NCBI GenBank assembly: GCA_016873805.1
Contig: VGVZ01000013.1
Span: 1 to 64,000, forward strand
DNA: 64,000 nucleotides
Source of the DNA: Ignavibacteria bacterium
GTDB lineage: Bacteria; Bacteroidota; Ignavibacteria; UBA10030
Direction: 5' to 3'
Below, piece by piece: positions 17,981 through 25,938 of the stretch (position 1 is the stretch's first letter; every line of letters begins with the position of its first letter). A program made the translations under genes and the position numbers. The notes beneath the pieces were generated by a model. That model was not told the DNA's origin and searched no databases. It worked only from the letters and a program-made list of their open reading frames with translations.

Positions 17981-19099
17981 CTAAAGGTTGCTCTGACCGA
18001 TTTGTGGCAATGCGTACACTGTTTTCCATCCCGGACTCAACGGTTCACGCAGGTAGGGTTCCAGGTCCTTGGCTGTCCGCAGTGTCACTTCTTCAACAGG
18101 CGGCACTTTCCCTGCGGGGAATGCCTCGAGAATGTGATCGTGCAAAAGCGTGAGGTACCGGAGGATGGCTGCAATCGGCCGCTTCGCCTTGTCAGCCGAC
18201 CCATGGGTTGCCTTTCCCACGACCCCCTCGGGCGTCGCTGCGATTTCAATCGCAAAGTGCCCCTCGCCTTCTGACCATCGACTCGGTCTGCCGAACGGAT
18301 CAACTGATTTGTCGAAATGCCCTTCCGGCAAATAATTCTTTCCCTCGGTATCCACTGCACGAGACATGTCAACCATTTCCGGATGGAGCAGCAGACCGAT
18401 CGAAGTCTCCGATTCGTCTGCGTGAACAAAGTTCGTATCCCACTTCCCGCCCCGTTCTTTGGTTCGGAAGAATTCCCGGACCGCGCGGTGCCAGTCGATT
18501 ACGCGGAATATACCCGGAAGATGGTAGCGCTTCTGGAATTCCTGAATCGCCGACTCCAGCACCCAGAGATGTCCATGGTTGTTGATGATAATCTGCTTCC
18601 GGAACCCGTCATTCCAGAGTCCGAGCATGACATCGATCATCAATTCCCGCACGACGGTCTCTCTCACGATCACCGTTCCGGGCATGCCGAGATGGTGATA
18701 CGGGTGAGCCCCATAGTTCAGCGGCGGCAGTGCCAGATTTGTCGGTGCCCCCCGTTTTGCCGTAAATCGTCTCACCCCTTCGACGATTTGACTGACATAG
18801 AGCGTATCCGACGCACTCGGCAGATGAGCGCCGTGGAGTTCGCTGCACCCGACCGGGATGAACACGACGTCATTCTTGCGACGGTTTGCCTCGACCTCAT
18901 GCCTGATCGTTGTCTGGATGTAGGAGCCCGGCTTCCCCCATTCAACGGGCGACGGGATTCCGTATTCCGCAAGTATTGCATCTATCTCTTTGTCCGACGC
19001 CTCCCACACTTCCTTTTTCAGGCGGCCGACAGTATTGTCCTCAAAGAACAGATCGGGTTGACTTGTCGGGAGCAGGCCATCGGGAATCTTCGTTGTCAT
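17981..19099 (-). CDS. iolN: Creatininase-family 3-dehydro-scyllo-inosose hydrolase, IolN-like
   Basis: This 372-residue cytoplasmic metal hydrolase belongs to the creatininase superfamily. Its metal site is recognisable in PVGCSELHGAHLPSASDTLY (near residues 79-98, the E-x-H-G-x-H-L-P-x-x-x-D motif). NNHGHLW near 160 and the downstream HADESETSIGLLLHPEMV near 208 supply further ligands. Creatininases are usually about 250 residues, so this one is long, with N- and C-terminal extensions. Its position between iolM and iolO is as in Thermotoga, where IolN opens the diketo-inositol ring to give 5-keto-L-gluconate. I assign it on the combination of family and neighbours; family alone would allow only an amidohydrolase-type call. 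The ATG is preceded by AGGTCC. Confidence 0.82.
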   Translation of the reverse strand: MTTKIPDGLLPTSQPDLFFEDNTVGRLKKEVWEASDKEIDAILAEYGIPSPVEWGKPGSYIQTTIRHEVEANRRKNDVVFIPVGCSELHGAHLPSASDTLYVSQIVEGVRRFTAKRGAPTNLALPPLNYGAHPYHHLGMPGTVIVRETVVRELMIDVMLGLWNDGFRKQIIINNHGHLWVLESAIQEFQKRYHLPGIFRVIDWHRAVREFFRTKERGGKWDTNFVHADESETSIGLLLHPEMVDMSRAVDTEGKNYLPEGHFDKSVDPFGRPSRWSEGEGHFAIEIAATPEGVVGKATHGSADKAKRPIAAILRYLTLLHDHILEAFPAGKVPPVEEVTLRTAKDLEPYLREPLSPGWKTVYALPQIGQSNL

Positions 19100-19225
19100 A
19101 TCTGGACCTTTCGCTTTCCAGTGAATTGTTGGGCTGCAGTCAGTTCACACCGCCAATGTGAGCGTCCTTGAATTTGTCGACGGACATCTCTTCCCGACGA
19201 CACATCCGTATGCACGCTGATGATG

Positions 19226-20383
19226 CTAGTTCGGTTTGACGATGATCTTGCCGTCTGCACGTTTCGTGGACTTGGCAATCGCGTCTACCGCATCGTCCAG
19301 TTTGTATCGGGCTGTGATGATCGGACTGAGATCAAGACGACCTGATGCGACGAGCCGAATGACATTTGGAAAATTCTCGTCTCCGGAATGGCCCTGCGCG
19401 CCGAAGAATTGCGATCGCCGAACCTGAAATGTTTCGAGATACATCGGTACTCGCTGTGCCGCACGTCCAATTTGAACGATCTTGGCATTGACCGCGAGTG
19501 CCTTTTCCATTTCGGGAACCGCGATATGCGGAACGCCACCTGCCTCGAAATGAAAATCGAATCCCTCGCCTTTGCTGAGCTCCATCATAACTTCATGGGG
19601 CTTCACGTCGCGCGGATCAAACACGTGGTCTGCGCCGATTTTCTTTGCCAGTTCTCTTCGCTCCGGCGAAATTTCGAATGCAACGATCATTCCTGCTCCG
19701 GCGGCTTTCGCCAAACCGATTGCCGCGAGACCGATCGGACCAGCACCGAAAATATCTACATAGTGGCCGGGAAGGAATCCACCCGCTCTCGAGATCATCG
19801 CGTTATACGAGACGCACGTCGGCTCGGTCATTGCGCCCACCTCGTACGCCTTCTCCTCACTGCCGAAACGTTCGGCAATTGCATCAATCTTCCAGCAATA
19901 CTTTTCGTCAACCGCGATGTACTTGGCGAAACCGCCGGGGACCGTGAACCCGAGTTCTTCCAGGTTCGTGCAGTGGTTTGGGTAACCATTGCGGCACGGT
20001 GTGCACCTTCCGCACCAGATCATCTCCTCCACTGTCACCATGTCTCCAACGTTCAACATGGTCGCGTCTTTGCCGAGCTCGACAACTTTGCCGGAAAACT
20101 CATGTCCGAGGATTGTCGGAAACCTCGTCAACCCGGGATAGAGAATATATCCATCCTTGTCTGTCTCGTAGAAGTGCATGTCCGATCCGCACACGCCGCA
20201 GGCACGCACCTCGATGAGAACCTGATGTAGTCCAGGTTTCGGATCGGGCCATTCGCGCACCTTCAGATCCGGATGCTGCCAGATGCTGCTCCCGGTGATT
20301 GCTTTTTTCGTTTCTTGTTCCCAGGGAGAGACTTTGTAGTCCGACCGCGGGTTCCACTTCGCATCTAGTACTAGGCCTTTCAT
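19226..20383 (-). CDS. iolM: Zinc-dependent scyllo-inosose 3-dehydrogenase, IolM-like
   Basis: This 385-residue medium-chain zinc dehydrogenase most likely oxidises scyllo-inosose to its 3-keto derivative using NAD. It opens with LDAKWNPRSDYKVSPWE, resembling the start of Thermotoga TM0412 (IolM). The catalytic zinc site follows (ACGVCGSDMHFYETD, near residue 58), then the shared stretch GYILYPGLTRFPTILGHEFS. Structural-zinc cysteines lie in WCGRCTPCRNGYPNHC (near 116-131) and the Rossmann motif is GAGPIGLAAIGLAKAAGAG (near 212). The ATG at 20383 has GAAGGAGAT upstream; a longer frame would run into the promoter-operator region. It is the first gene of the inositol operon. A gap of 126 bases separates it from iolN, longer than other gaps in the operon. 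Confidence 0.88.
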   Translation of the reverse strand: MKGLVLDAKWNPRSDYKVSPWEQETKKAITGSSIWQHPDLKVREWPDPKPGLHQVLIEVRACGVCGSDMHFYETDKDGYILYPGLTRFPTILGHEFSGKVVELGKDATMLNVGDMVTVEEMIWCGRCTPCRNGYPNHCTNLEELGFTVPGGFAKYIAVDEKYCWKIDAIAERFGSEEKAYEVGAMTEPTCVSYNAMISRAGGFLPGHYVDIFGAGPIGLAAIGLAKAAGAGMIVAFEISPERRELAKKIGADHVFDPRDVKPHEVMMELSKGEGFDFHFEAGGVPHIAVPEMEKALAVNAKIVQIGRAAQRVPMYLETFQVRRSQFFGAQGHSGDENFPNVIRLVASGRLDLSPIITARYKLDDAVDAIAKSTKRADGKIIVKPN

Positions 20384-20505
20384 TGCTGACGATCTCCTTC
20401 GGATTGTTTCGCGCGTGAGTTGTTCACGACACGGTGGAATGAAAAAGATGTTTCGGAAATTGTTGAGGACAAATTCTTGCAAGAGTTCTCGAATGCGATC
20501 AATCG

Positions 20506-20519
20506 TGCAATCGATTACA
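20506..20519. promoter_or_regulatory. LacI-type operator, promoter-distal copy
   Basis: The 14-mer TGCAATCGATTACA differs by one base from the perfect palindrome TGTAATCGATTACA found 21 bases away. It has the central CG typical of LacI-family operators and lies between the predicted transcript start and iolM. The 21-base centre-to-centre spacing puts both copies on the same face of the helix. Confidence 0.75.
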
Positions 20520-20522
20520 TGC

Positions 20523-20553
20523 CAAATGTAATCGATTACATTAGTAATGTCAA
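20523..20553 (-). promoter_or_regulatory. Promoter of the inositol (iolM-first) operon with embedded operator
   Basis: On the minus strand TTGACA (20548-20553) is followed after 17 bases by TACATT (20525-20530). The same -10 reads TACATTTG, an exact fit to the Bacteroidota TAnnTTTG box. The perfect palindrome TGTAATCGATTACA (20527-20540) covers the -10 and spacer, so repressor binding would block RNA polymerase. The iolM ATG is about 140 bases downstream. Confidence 0.78.
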
Positions 20554-20790
20554 GCTTATTCGGAATCAGGAGGACTCTTTAATCTGGATCCTGAATCAGC
20601 GTCTCGGGATCCTAGCAATGCCGCCGCCGGACGGCCAGAACAGAAGAGATTCGACCAGAAACGGTTGACCAAACGTTATTCGCAGATTACCGCAGGATGG
20701 GTTATATCCACGGTCGGTGGGTTTCGCGGATGAGCGAGACCCAACTCTCCTGGACCAATGGACAAGGCGTGATAAGCAGCAAAGGAAGGA
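20542..20790. other. Intergenic region between inositol operon promoter and the first PL6 gene end
   Basis: This is the boundary between the inositol locus and the polyuronate locus. I see no gene in it and no strong terminator after the PL6 stop codon at 20791, so read-through from the polyuronate run toward iolM cannot be excluded. Confidence 0.4.
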
Positions 20791-22581
20791 TCACCGCGTG
20801 AGAATCATTGTCCGCTGTCGCGTGGATGTCGTCACACTCGAAGTTGCAGAGCTCACTGTCAGCTTATAGAAATACACGCTGGAAGAAACTTCAGTTGACC
20901 AGGTGACACTGTGTATTCCTGCTCCCCTATCGCCATCGACCAGCACAGCGATTCTTTGCCCGAGAATACCGAAGATCTCAAGACGCACGTAACTTTGCTC
21001 TCTGAGTGCAAAGCGAATGACGGTAGATGCATTGAAGGGATTAGGGTAGTTTTGTTCCAGAACGATCCGGTCCGGCATATGAACTGCCGGCTCGGCAACT
21101 GAGGTCGTCGTTCTCATCCAGAGAGGTCCGACATCGTTGCGAGTGAGGGGACGGCGCACAATCGGCGAAGAGGAAACCTGATCCGCCCCGATATCCTTCG
21201 GATCGGTTCTCGGTTGACCGTCCATATCCTCAATCACCGTGGGATAGTTCCCCTGGGCACCTCCGCGGACCGGACTTGTAGCGGCCGGCCTCCAGAGGCC
21301 ATCCGTACTCAGGACGAGTTCCGGGTTGAGGTTCGTCGTGATGCCGGGCGGCTGGGTGATCCCCAATGATGTGCCGAAGAAGATATTTCCTTCGTACTTC
21401 ATGTTGATGGGAGCCGTCGTGTACTTAAGGAGCGGCGAGGTGTAGCCGCGCACAAGATTGTTTGCAATTGCGCAATCGAGAGGCGGAAGCGTGGCCCCGG
21501 ACGCAGTCGTTCCGATATCGAAATTGCTCCGGTTATCGACCAGAGTATTGAACGCAACCAGCGCGTTCTTGACTTGGAAGTACTGATTCGGTAATGAGTT
21601 GGGGACGCCGTTTACCATTGAGATCGCCGATCGAAAGCCCGTGCCTCGTGTACGCGAAAGATAGTTGTTTACCACAACGTGGTCTTCACCGATGATTCTG
21701 ATTCCACCTGTGTTCGAAACCTCTTCACCGAGGAAAAAATTTCCTTCAACGAGACAACGATTTCCATGCCGGAGGGTAAGGGTACCCTGCGTTTTGAAAA
21801 AGGTGTTGAAACGATAGACATTTTCGCATGACTTATTCGAAATTGCCTCCGTCTCGCCATTACATTCTTCAAAATAATTGAGTTCAACGATGGTCGATGA
21901 GTTGCTGAAGGATGTGTTACTATCCCCTACGCGGATGGTCTCCGCTCCGTTTATAGGATACACTGGTCGAAACCCAAAATAGTTGCGATCGATTCGATGG
22001 TAATTGGGAACGTTGAAATTCGGATTCGTTGAATCTGGAAGCCAAACGACGAGTGTCGTACCCAGATGCCTCTTCCCCTTGAAGTAGCAATTGTCCACTC
22101 TATTTCGAAAGCCGTAGATAGAGACCCATTTATAGTCGGTAGAATCGCTCGCCGGATTGTAATCGATGATCGCGGTATTCGTCAATCGGCAATCACTCGC
22201 CAGAGTTGTGCTTCGCCGGAACTCTATTACCCCGCCCGATGGACTGTAGCCGTTCCGGAATACGAGTCCATCTACTACTACCCATCGTCCCGCGATGCGC
22301 AGGGTAGACGTCCCCTCCAAAAAAACCTGGCCCGGCGTGTCAGCCCGCAGAATGATCGGTTGAGACTCGGTGCCGGTCGCCTCGAACACAACGGTCGCGT
22401 TTGTCCAGACTTTGTTCTCCATAATCACGACATCGCCGGGCTGGAGCGTCGAAATGAGGGAATTGATTTGCTGGACGGTTGAGACGCGGTATTCCGCTGC
22501 ATGCACGATGTGCACCAAACAGAAAGGGACAACAAGCAAAAGAAATACTCGGAAGAACTTCATCTGCGATTCCACACCCAT
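20791..22581 (-). CDS. PL6-family polysaccharide lyase (alginate/chondroitinase-B type) with T9SS C-terminus
   Basis: This is a secreted right-handed beta-helix lyase of family PL6, cutting alginate (or, less likely here, dermatan sulfate) by beta-elimination and leaving 4,5-unsaturated uronates. The signal peptide is MKFFRVFLLLVVPFCLVHIVHA; the start is either the ATG at 22581, next to the stop of the upstream gene, or the in-frame ATG at 22563. The catalytic region reads ECNGETEAISNKSCENVYR (Lys base, near residue 245) and then LTLRHGNRCLVEGNFFLGEE (Arg acid, near 267). After the lyase domain, a C-terminal T9SS sorting domain starts at about residue 510 (LEQNYPNPFNASTVIRFAL) and ends in a basic RQRTMILTR. 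The protein is therefore predicted to be exported across the outer membrane and surface-attached or released. It is the last gene of the polyuronate run. Confidence 0.9.
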   Translation of the reverse strand: MGVESQMKFFRVFLLLVVPFCLVHIVHAAEYRVSTVQQINSLISTLQPGDVVIMENKVWTNATVVFEATGTESQPIILRADTPGQVFLEGTSTLRIAGRWVVVDGLVFRNGYSPSGGVIEFRRSTTLASDCRLTNTAIIDYNPASDSTDYKWVSIYGFRNRVDNCYFKGKRHLGTTLVVWLPDSTNPNFNVPNYHRIDRNYFGFRPVYPINGAETIRVGDSNTSFSNSSTIVELNYFEECNGETEAISNKSCENVYRFNTFFKTQGTLTLRHGNRCLVEGNFFLGEEVSNTGGIRIIGEDHVVVNNYLSRTRGTGFRSAISMVNGVPNSLPNQYFQVKNALVAFNTLVDNRSNFDIGTTASGATLPPLDCAIANNLVRGYTSPLLKYTTAPINMKYEGNIFFGTSLGITQPPGITTNLNPELVLSTDGLWRPAATSPVRGGAQGNYPTVIEDMDGQPRTDPKDIGADQVSSSPIVRRPLTRNDVGPLWMRTTTSVAEPAVHMPDRIVLEQNYPNPFNASTVIRFALREQSYVRLEIFGILGQRIAVLVDGDRGAGIHSVTWSTEVSSSVYFYKLTVSSATSSVTTSTRQRTMILTR

Positions 22582-22584
22582 TTA

Positions 22585-24111
22585 CTATTTCGAATCGGGA
22601 CCGACATCGCTGGCCGTAAGGGGGCGGTTCCGGACCGGCGCGGTCGATTGTTCATCGGCCCCTACATCCTTCTTCGCCACCCTCGGCTGTCCCTCGATAT
22701 CTGCCACAATCGTGCGATACTCGCCCTCCGCACCGTCGACTGGGACGCTTCCTGCGGCCGGGCGCCAGAAACCATCACGCTTCTCGAGAGCCACATATTT
22801 CATCGCTACGCCGGTTCGTACCGGTCGGCTCATCCCTATGGCATCATCTGTCGCATGGAGAATATTTCCCTCCCACTTCGCGTTGATCGGCTCGGTGTAG
22901 AGGTTGATCAGCGTGTCGGTCGATCCGACGATGAGATTGTTTGCGATGGTAATGTCGCTCGGCGGAAGATGCCACCAGTTTCCCTGGAATCCCTCTCCAT
23001 CGTACCCGATTTCGAGGTGACTTGCGTTGTTGATCAGCGTATTGAACGCAACGAGCGTCCATCGGGAACGGTAATGTTTTGTGAGAGGGAGCCCCTGACC
23101 GTATTCGGCGTTGCCGCTTGTCATCGCGATCGTCCCATCCCATTTCCTCCCCGTCAATCCCTCAAAGTAGTTGTTCACGATCGTCATGCTATCACCGTAG
23201 AACCGAACGCCGCCGGTGCCGAGTTGCCAGGTCCGGCCGGTGCTGTCGAGAAACGTCCCTGTTCGTCCGTTCCCGAGAAAGAAGTTGCCGTCGATGGTAT
23301 TGCGATTTCCGTGGCGAAGTGAGAGAACGCCGAAGCACTCGAAGAAGGTATTGTGCCGGATCACATTGTCGCACGATTTGACGGAGACGACCTCCGGATC
23401 GCCGTCGCACCGCTCGAAGAGATTTTGTTCGATGATCGTATGGCTTCGTGCAAACGTAAATTCGCTCGAGCCGATCCGGATGGCTTCGAGAACGTTCTCG
23501 ACGCGGGGACCGATATCCCGGAAGTGATTCCGCGCAATCGTGTCGTACTGGGAGATCAGGAGTTCAGGCTTTTTGCTCCCCTCGAGCGTGATGTAGTTTC
23601 CGAGCTGACTTTTCTTCTCGAAGAGATTTCGTTCGATCACATTGTGGTGGCTGCGGCGGAGCGGTTCCTTCGGATTGCCGGTGATATGAAGCCATTGCGA
23701 TTGCTTCGTCTCCTTGAGACGAAAGATGTTTCGACTCACCCGGATGTTGTTCGATCCTTCCAGGAGTACCGCGGGCCCGTTGGTCATCGTGAAGAGGAAT
23801 CCCTCGATCACCACATAGGAAGCCGATTTCACGGTGATATGAGAACTGCCGGTGAGCTCGGCTTTTCCTCTGTTCTTCGCGCGGATCGTGATCGGCAATC
23901 CTTCCTTTCCGCTTCGCGTGATGATCAGAGTTTCGCCCAGGTCGTAGACGCCGTCATTGACGACAATCTCGTCCCCCGGCTGTGCGGATAAAACCGCCAT
24001 CCGAATCTCCTGCGAAGTCGCCACGCTTCTGATCTGCTGCGCAGTAAGCGCACTGAAGCCGAGAGTGATGAGAAGGAGAACCGCCGCTACTGCTCGATCA
24101 AATCGTACCAT
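22585..24111 (-). CDS. PL6-family polysaccharide lyase without T9SS domain
   Basis: This 508-residue second PL6 lyase has an ordinary signal peptide (VLLLITLGFSALTAQQ). The catalytic signatures are CDGDPEVVSVKSCDNVIRHN (near residue 240) and LSLRHGNRNTIDGNFFLG (near 267), with the calcium- and substrate-binding segments expected for PL6. It ends right after the beta-helix (LTASDVGPDSK) and lacks the T9SS tail of its downstream neighbour. It is therefore expected to stay in the periplasm and act on imported oligosaccharides. The two lyase genes are almost contiguous (3 bases), which points to translational coupling and a duplication followed by division of labour. Alginate is the likely substrate given PL17 and KdgF in the same run. 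Confidence 0.9.
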   Translation of the reverse strand: MVRFDRAVAAVLLLITLGFSALTAQQIRSVATSQEIRMAVLSAQPGDEIVVNDGVYDLGETLIITRSGKEGLPITIRAKNRGKAELTGSSHITVKSASYVVIEGFLFTMTNGPAVLLEGSNNIRVSRNIFRLKETKQSQWLHITGNPKEPLRRSHHNVIERNLFEKKSQLGNYITLEGSKKPELLISQYDTIARNHFRDIGPRVENVLEAIRIGSSEFTFARSHTIIEQNLFERCDGDPEVVSVKSCDNVIRHNTFFECFGVLSLRHGNRNTIDGNFFLGNGRTGTFLDSTGRTWQLGTGGVRFYGDSMTIVNNYFEGLTGRKWDGTIAMTSGNAEYGQGLPLTKHYRSRWTLVAFNTLINNASHLEIGYDGEGFQGNWWHLPPSDITIANNLIVGSTDTLINLYTEPINAKWEGNILHATDDAIGMSRPVRTGVAMKYVALEKRDGFWRPAAGSVPVDGAEGEYRTIVADIEGQPRVAKKDVGADEQSTAPVRNRPLTASDVGPDSK

Positions 24112-24153
24112 AGGAATCCCTGGAGCCCGAACACGCGCGGGCTGTGGTGAACG

Positions 24154-25431
24154 TCATTTGTTGAGCTCGACGCGTTTGATCTCCCCGCCGAAGACAAAGA
24201 CCGCGAGGATGCCGAGCGGAACGAGAATCGCTCCCATGAGGAAGAAGGGAACGTAGCTCACCTTCGTAATCACCGGAACGAGCCAGATCATGATCAACAC
24301 TCCGGCAACGGCACTCGTCCCTCCCATCCCGGCCAGCGAACCGACCGATTTGCCGGAGAAGAAATCGCTCGGCAGCGTTTGGATGTTCTGGATGGAGAAC
24401 TGGAAGCCGAAGAGCACCACGGCAATCGCAAGAACAGCGAGCAACGGGGTCGAGGCGTACGCGCTGAAGATGAGAGCGGGAAATGCAATCACGCCCCCGA
24501 GCGTAATCGACAGCTTGCGGGCGACGTTCGTGCTCTTTCCTCTGCCGATCAGATAGCCGGAGAACCAACCGCCAATCAGACTTCCGATCGCAGCTCCGAC
24601 GTACGGCACCCATGCAAAGAGGCCGATTTGTTTGATGTCGAATCCAAACACTTCAAAAAGATAGATCGGGAGCCACGTGATGAACATCCACCAGATCGGA
24701 TCGAAGAAAAACCGAGAGACGATAACGGACCAACTCTGTCTGTATGTGAGCAATTCGCCCCACGTCGGCACGCGCTCTTCGGTCTCCGGCATCGGTTTCG
24801 CCTCAACACGCTGTCCGGAAAGGATGTATTCCCGCTCTTCATCGCTCAGCCACGGATGGTCTTTCGGCAGTGCCTTGTTGACATAGAGCCATGGGATCAC
24901 CCAGATGATGCCGAGAGCGCCGACGATGATGAATGTCGCTTTCCAGCCAACCAGCAGATAGAGAAAGGCGATCAGGGGAGCAGAAACCACCGCGCCCATC
25001 GATGCACCGGCGTTGAAGATCCCCTGCGCGAGTGCCCGCTCTTTGATGGGGAACCACTCGGCATTCGATTTCGTCGCGCCCGGCCAGTTCCCTGCTTCGC
25101 TGACACCGAGCAGCGCCCGGAAAAGCCCAAAGCTCGCCAATCCGCGCGCGGCGGCGTGGAGCATGCAGGAAATCGACCAGACGATGATCGTGAGCGTGAA
25201 GCCCATCCGCGTGCCGATCGCGTCGATCACTTTTCCGGAAAGACTCTGGCCGATGGCGTACGCCACCATAAAGAAGGAGACGATGGTTGCGTATTGTTCT
25301 TTCGAGAGCTCGAGATCGGCCGCGATGTTCGGCCACATAATCGCGAGAGCATTCCGGTCGATGTAGTTGATAATCGTGGCAATGGCGATCAGGACAATGA
25401 TATACCAACGCAATCCGCGTACTTTTTTCAT
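24154..25431 (-). CDS. MFS hexuronate transporter (ExuT/anion:cation symporter family)
   Basis: This inner-membrane protein of about 425 residues has 12 predicted transmembrane helices and belongs to the anion:cation symporter branch of MFS that includes E. coli ExuT. Family features are NYIDRNALAIMWPNIAADLELSKEQYA near residue 22, the loop GTRMGFTLTIIVWSISCMLHA, and GVSEAGNWPGATKSNAEWFP near 110, the most diagnostic block. It probably carries monomeric uronates or unsaturated uronates (for example DEH or DKI) with protons. It lies between the KdgF gene and the periplasmic PL6 gene. I chose the MKKVRGLRW start; another ATG lies 21 bases upstream. The ligand is inferred from neighbours. Confidence 0.88.
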   Translation of the reverse strand: MKKVRGLRWYIIVLIAIATIINYIDRNALAIMWPNIAADLELSKEQYATIVSFFMVAYAIGQSLSGKVIDAIGTRMGFTLTIIVWSISCMLHAAARGLASFGLFRALLGVSEAGNWPGATKSNAEWFPIKERALAQGIFNAGASMGAVVSAPLIAFLYLLVGWKATFIIVGALGIIWVIPWLYVNKALPKDHPWLSDEEREYILSGQRVEAKPMPETEERVPTWGELLTYRQSWSVIVSRFFFDPIWWMFITWLPIYLFEVFGFDIKQIGLFAWVPYVGAAIGSLIGGWFSGYLIGRGKSTNVARKLSITLGGVIAFPALIFSAYASTPLLAVLAIAVVLFGFQFSIQNIQTLPSDFFSGKSVGSLAGMGGTSAVAGVLIMIWLVPVITKVSYVPFFLMGAILVPLGILAVFVFGGEIKRVELNK

Positions 25432-25488
25432 GATGATTCCCGTTGTGGCCAACGATGGTTGAACAAATCGGTGCGAAATTCCATACGC

Positions 25489-25842
25489 CTACTTTTTCGG
25501 CGCAAAGAAATCCTCGCGGGCGGGTGTGAAGACGTCGATCAAGCTTCCGTCGTCCAGTGCCACAACGCCATGCATGACGTGCGGAGGCACAAAGAACGAA
25601 TCGCCCTGCTTGATTTTCCTTTTCTCATCTCCCATTGTGAGCTCGAACGCGCCCGACTCGACGTACGTCACCTGGCGGTGAGGGTGATTGTGAATTGCGG
25701 CCACTGTTCCCTTGACGAATGTGACTCTCAGGAGCATGAGCTGATCGTCGTAGGCGAGCATCTGGCGCTTCATGCCGTTGCCGAGATCGACGATGGCAGC
25801 GTATGCCCCCTCGGCGATCGACTTCGTCTGGATATCAGTCAT
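25489..25842 (-). CDS. kdgF: KdgF-like cupin, unsaturated uronate ring-opening enzyme
   Basis: This 117-residue single-domain cupin matches the KdgF family, which converts 4,5-unsaturated galacturonate or mannuronate/guluronate monomers to the linear keto forms in the cytoplasm. The metal site is HNHPHRQVTYVESGAFELTMG (near residues 51-71, three His and Glu/Gln ligands) with a later histidine in VPPHVMHGVVA. The C-terminal DVFTPAREDF contains the conserved Asp/Arg region of the family. It sits between the ExuT-like transporter gene and gnd, in front of kduI, kduD and the lyases, which fits processing of monomers released by PL17, PL6 and GH88. Length is normal (KdgF proteins are about 110 residues). 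Confidence 0.88.
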   Translation of the reverse strand: MTDIQTKSIAEGAYAAIVDLGNGMKRQMLAYDDQLMLLRVTFVKGTVAAIHNHPHRQVTYVESGAFELTMGDEKRKIKQGDSFFVPPHVMHGVVALDDGSLIDVFTPAREDFFAPKK

Positions 25843-25888
25843 TCTCTCAATCCTTGTTCCGTTGTGGTGGATGAATCGTTTCCCGGGT

Positions 25889-25910
25889 GAGCGTCGGCCC
25901 TCCGACGCTC
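25889..25910. repeat. Perfect intercistronic hairpin between gnd and kdgF
   Basis: GAGCGTCGG and CCGACGCTC form a perfect 9-bp stem around a 4-base loop, flanked by an outer CCCGGG pair (25882-25887 and 25917-25922). No T-run follows on the minus strand, so it is more likely an mRNA processing or stabilising hairpin, or a short REP-like element, than a terminator. Confidence 0.55.
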
Positions 25911-25938
25911 GAGTATCCCGGGGGTACGAAAGCTTCCT

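Noticed and set aside
20420-20668. 82-residue plus-strand frame across the iol promoter
   Set aside because: It spans the operators and promoter, starts with TTG, and has no ribosome site.
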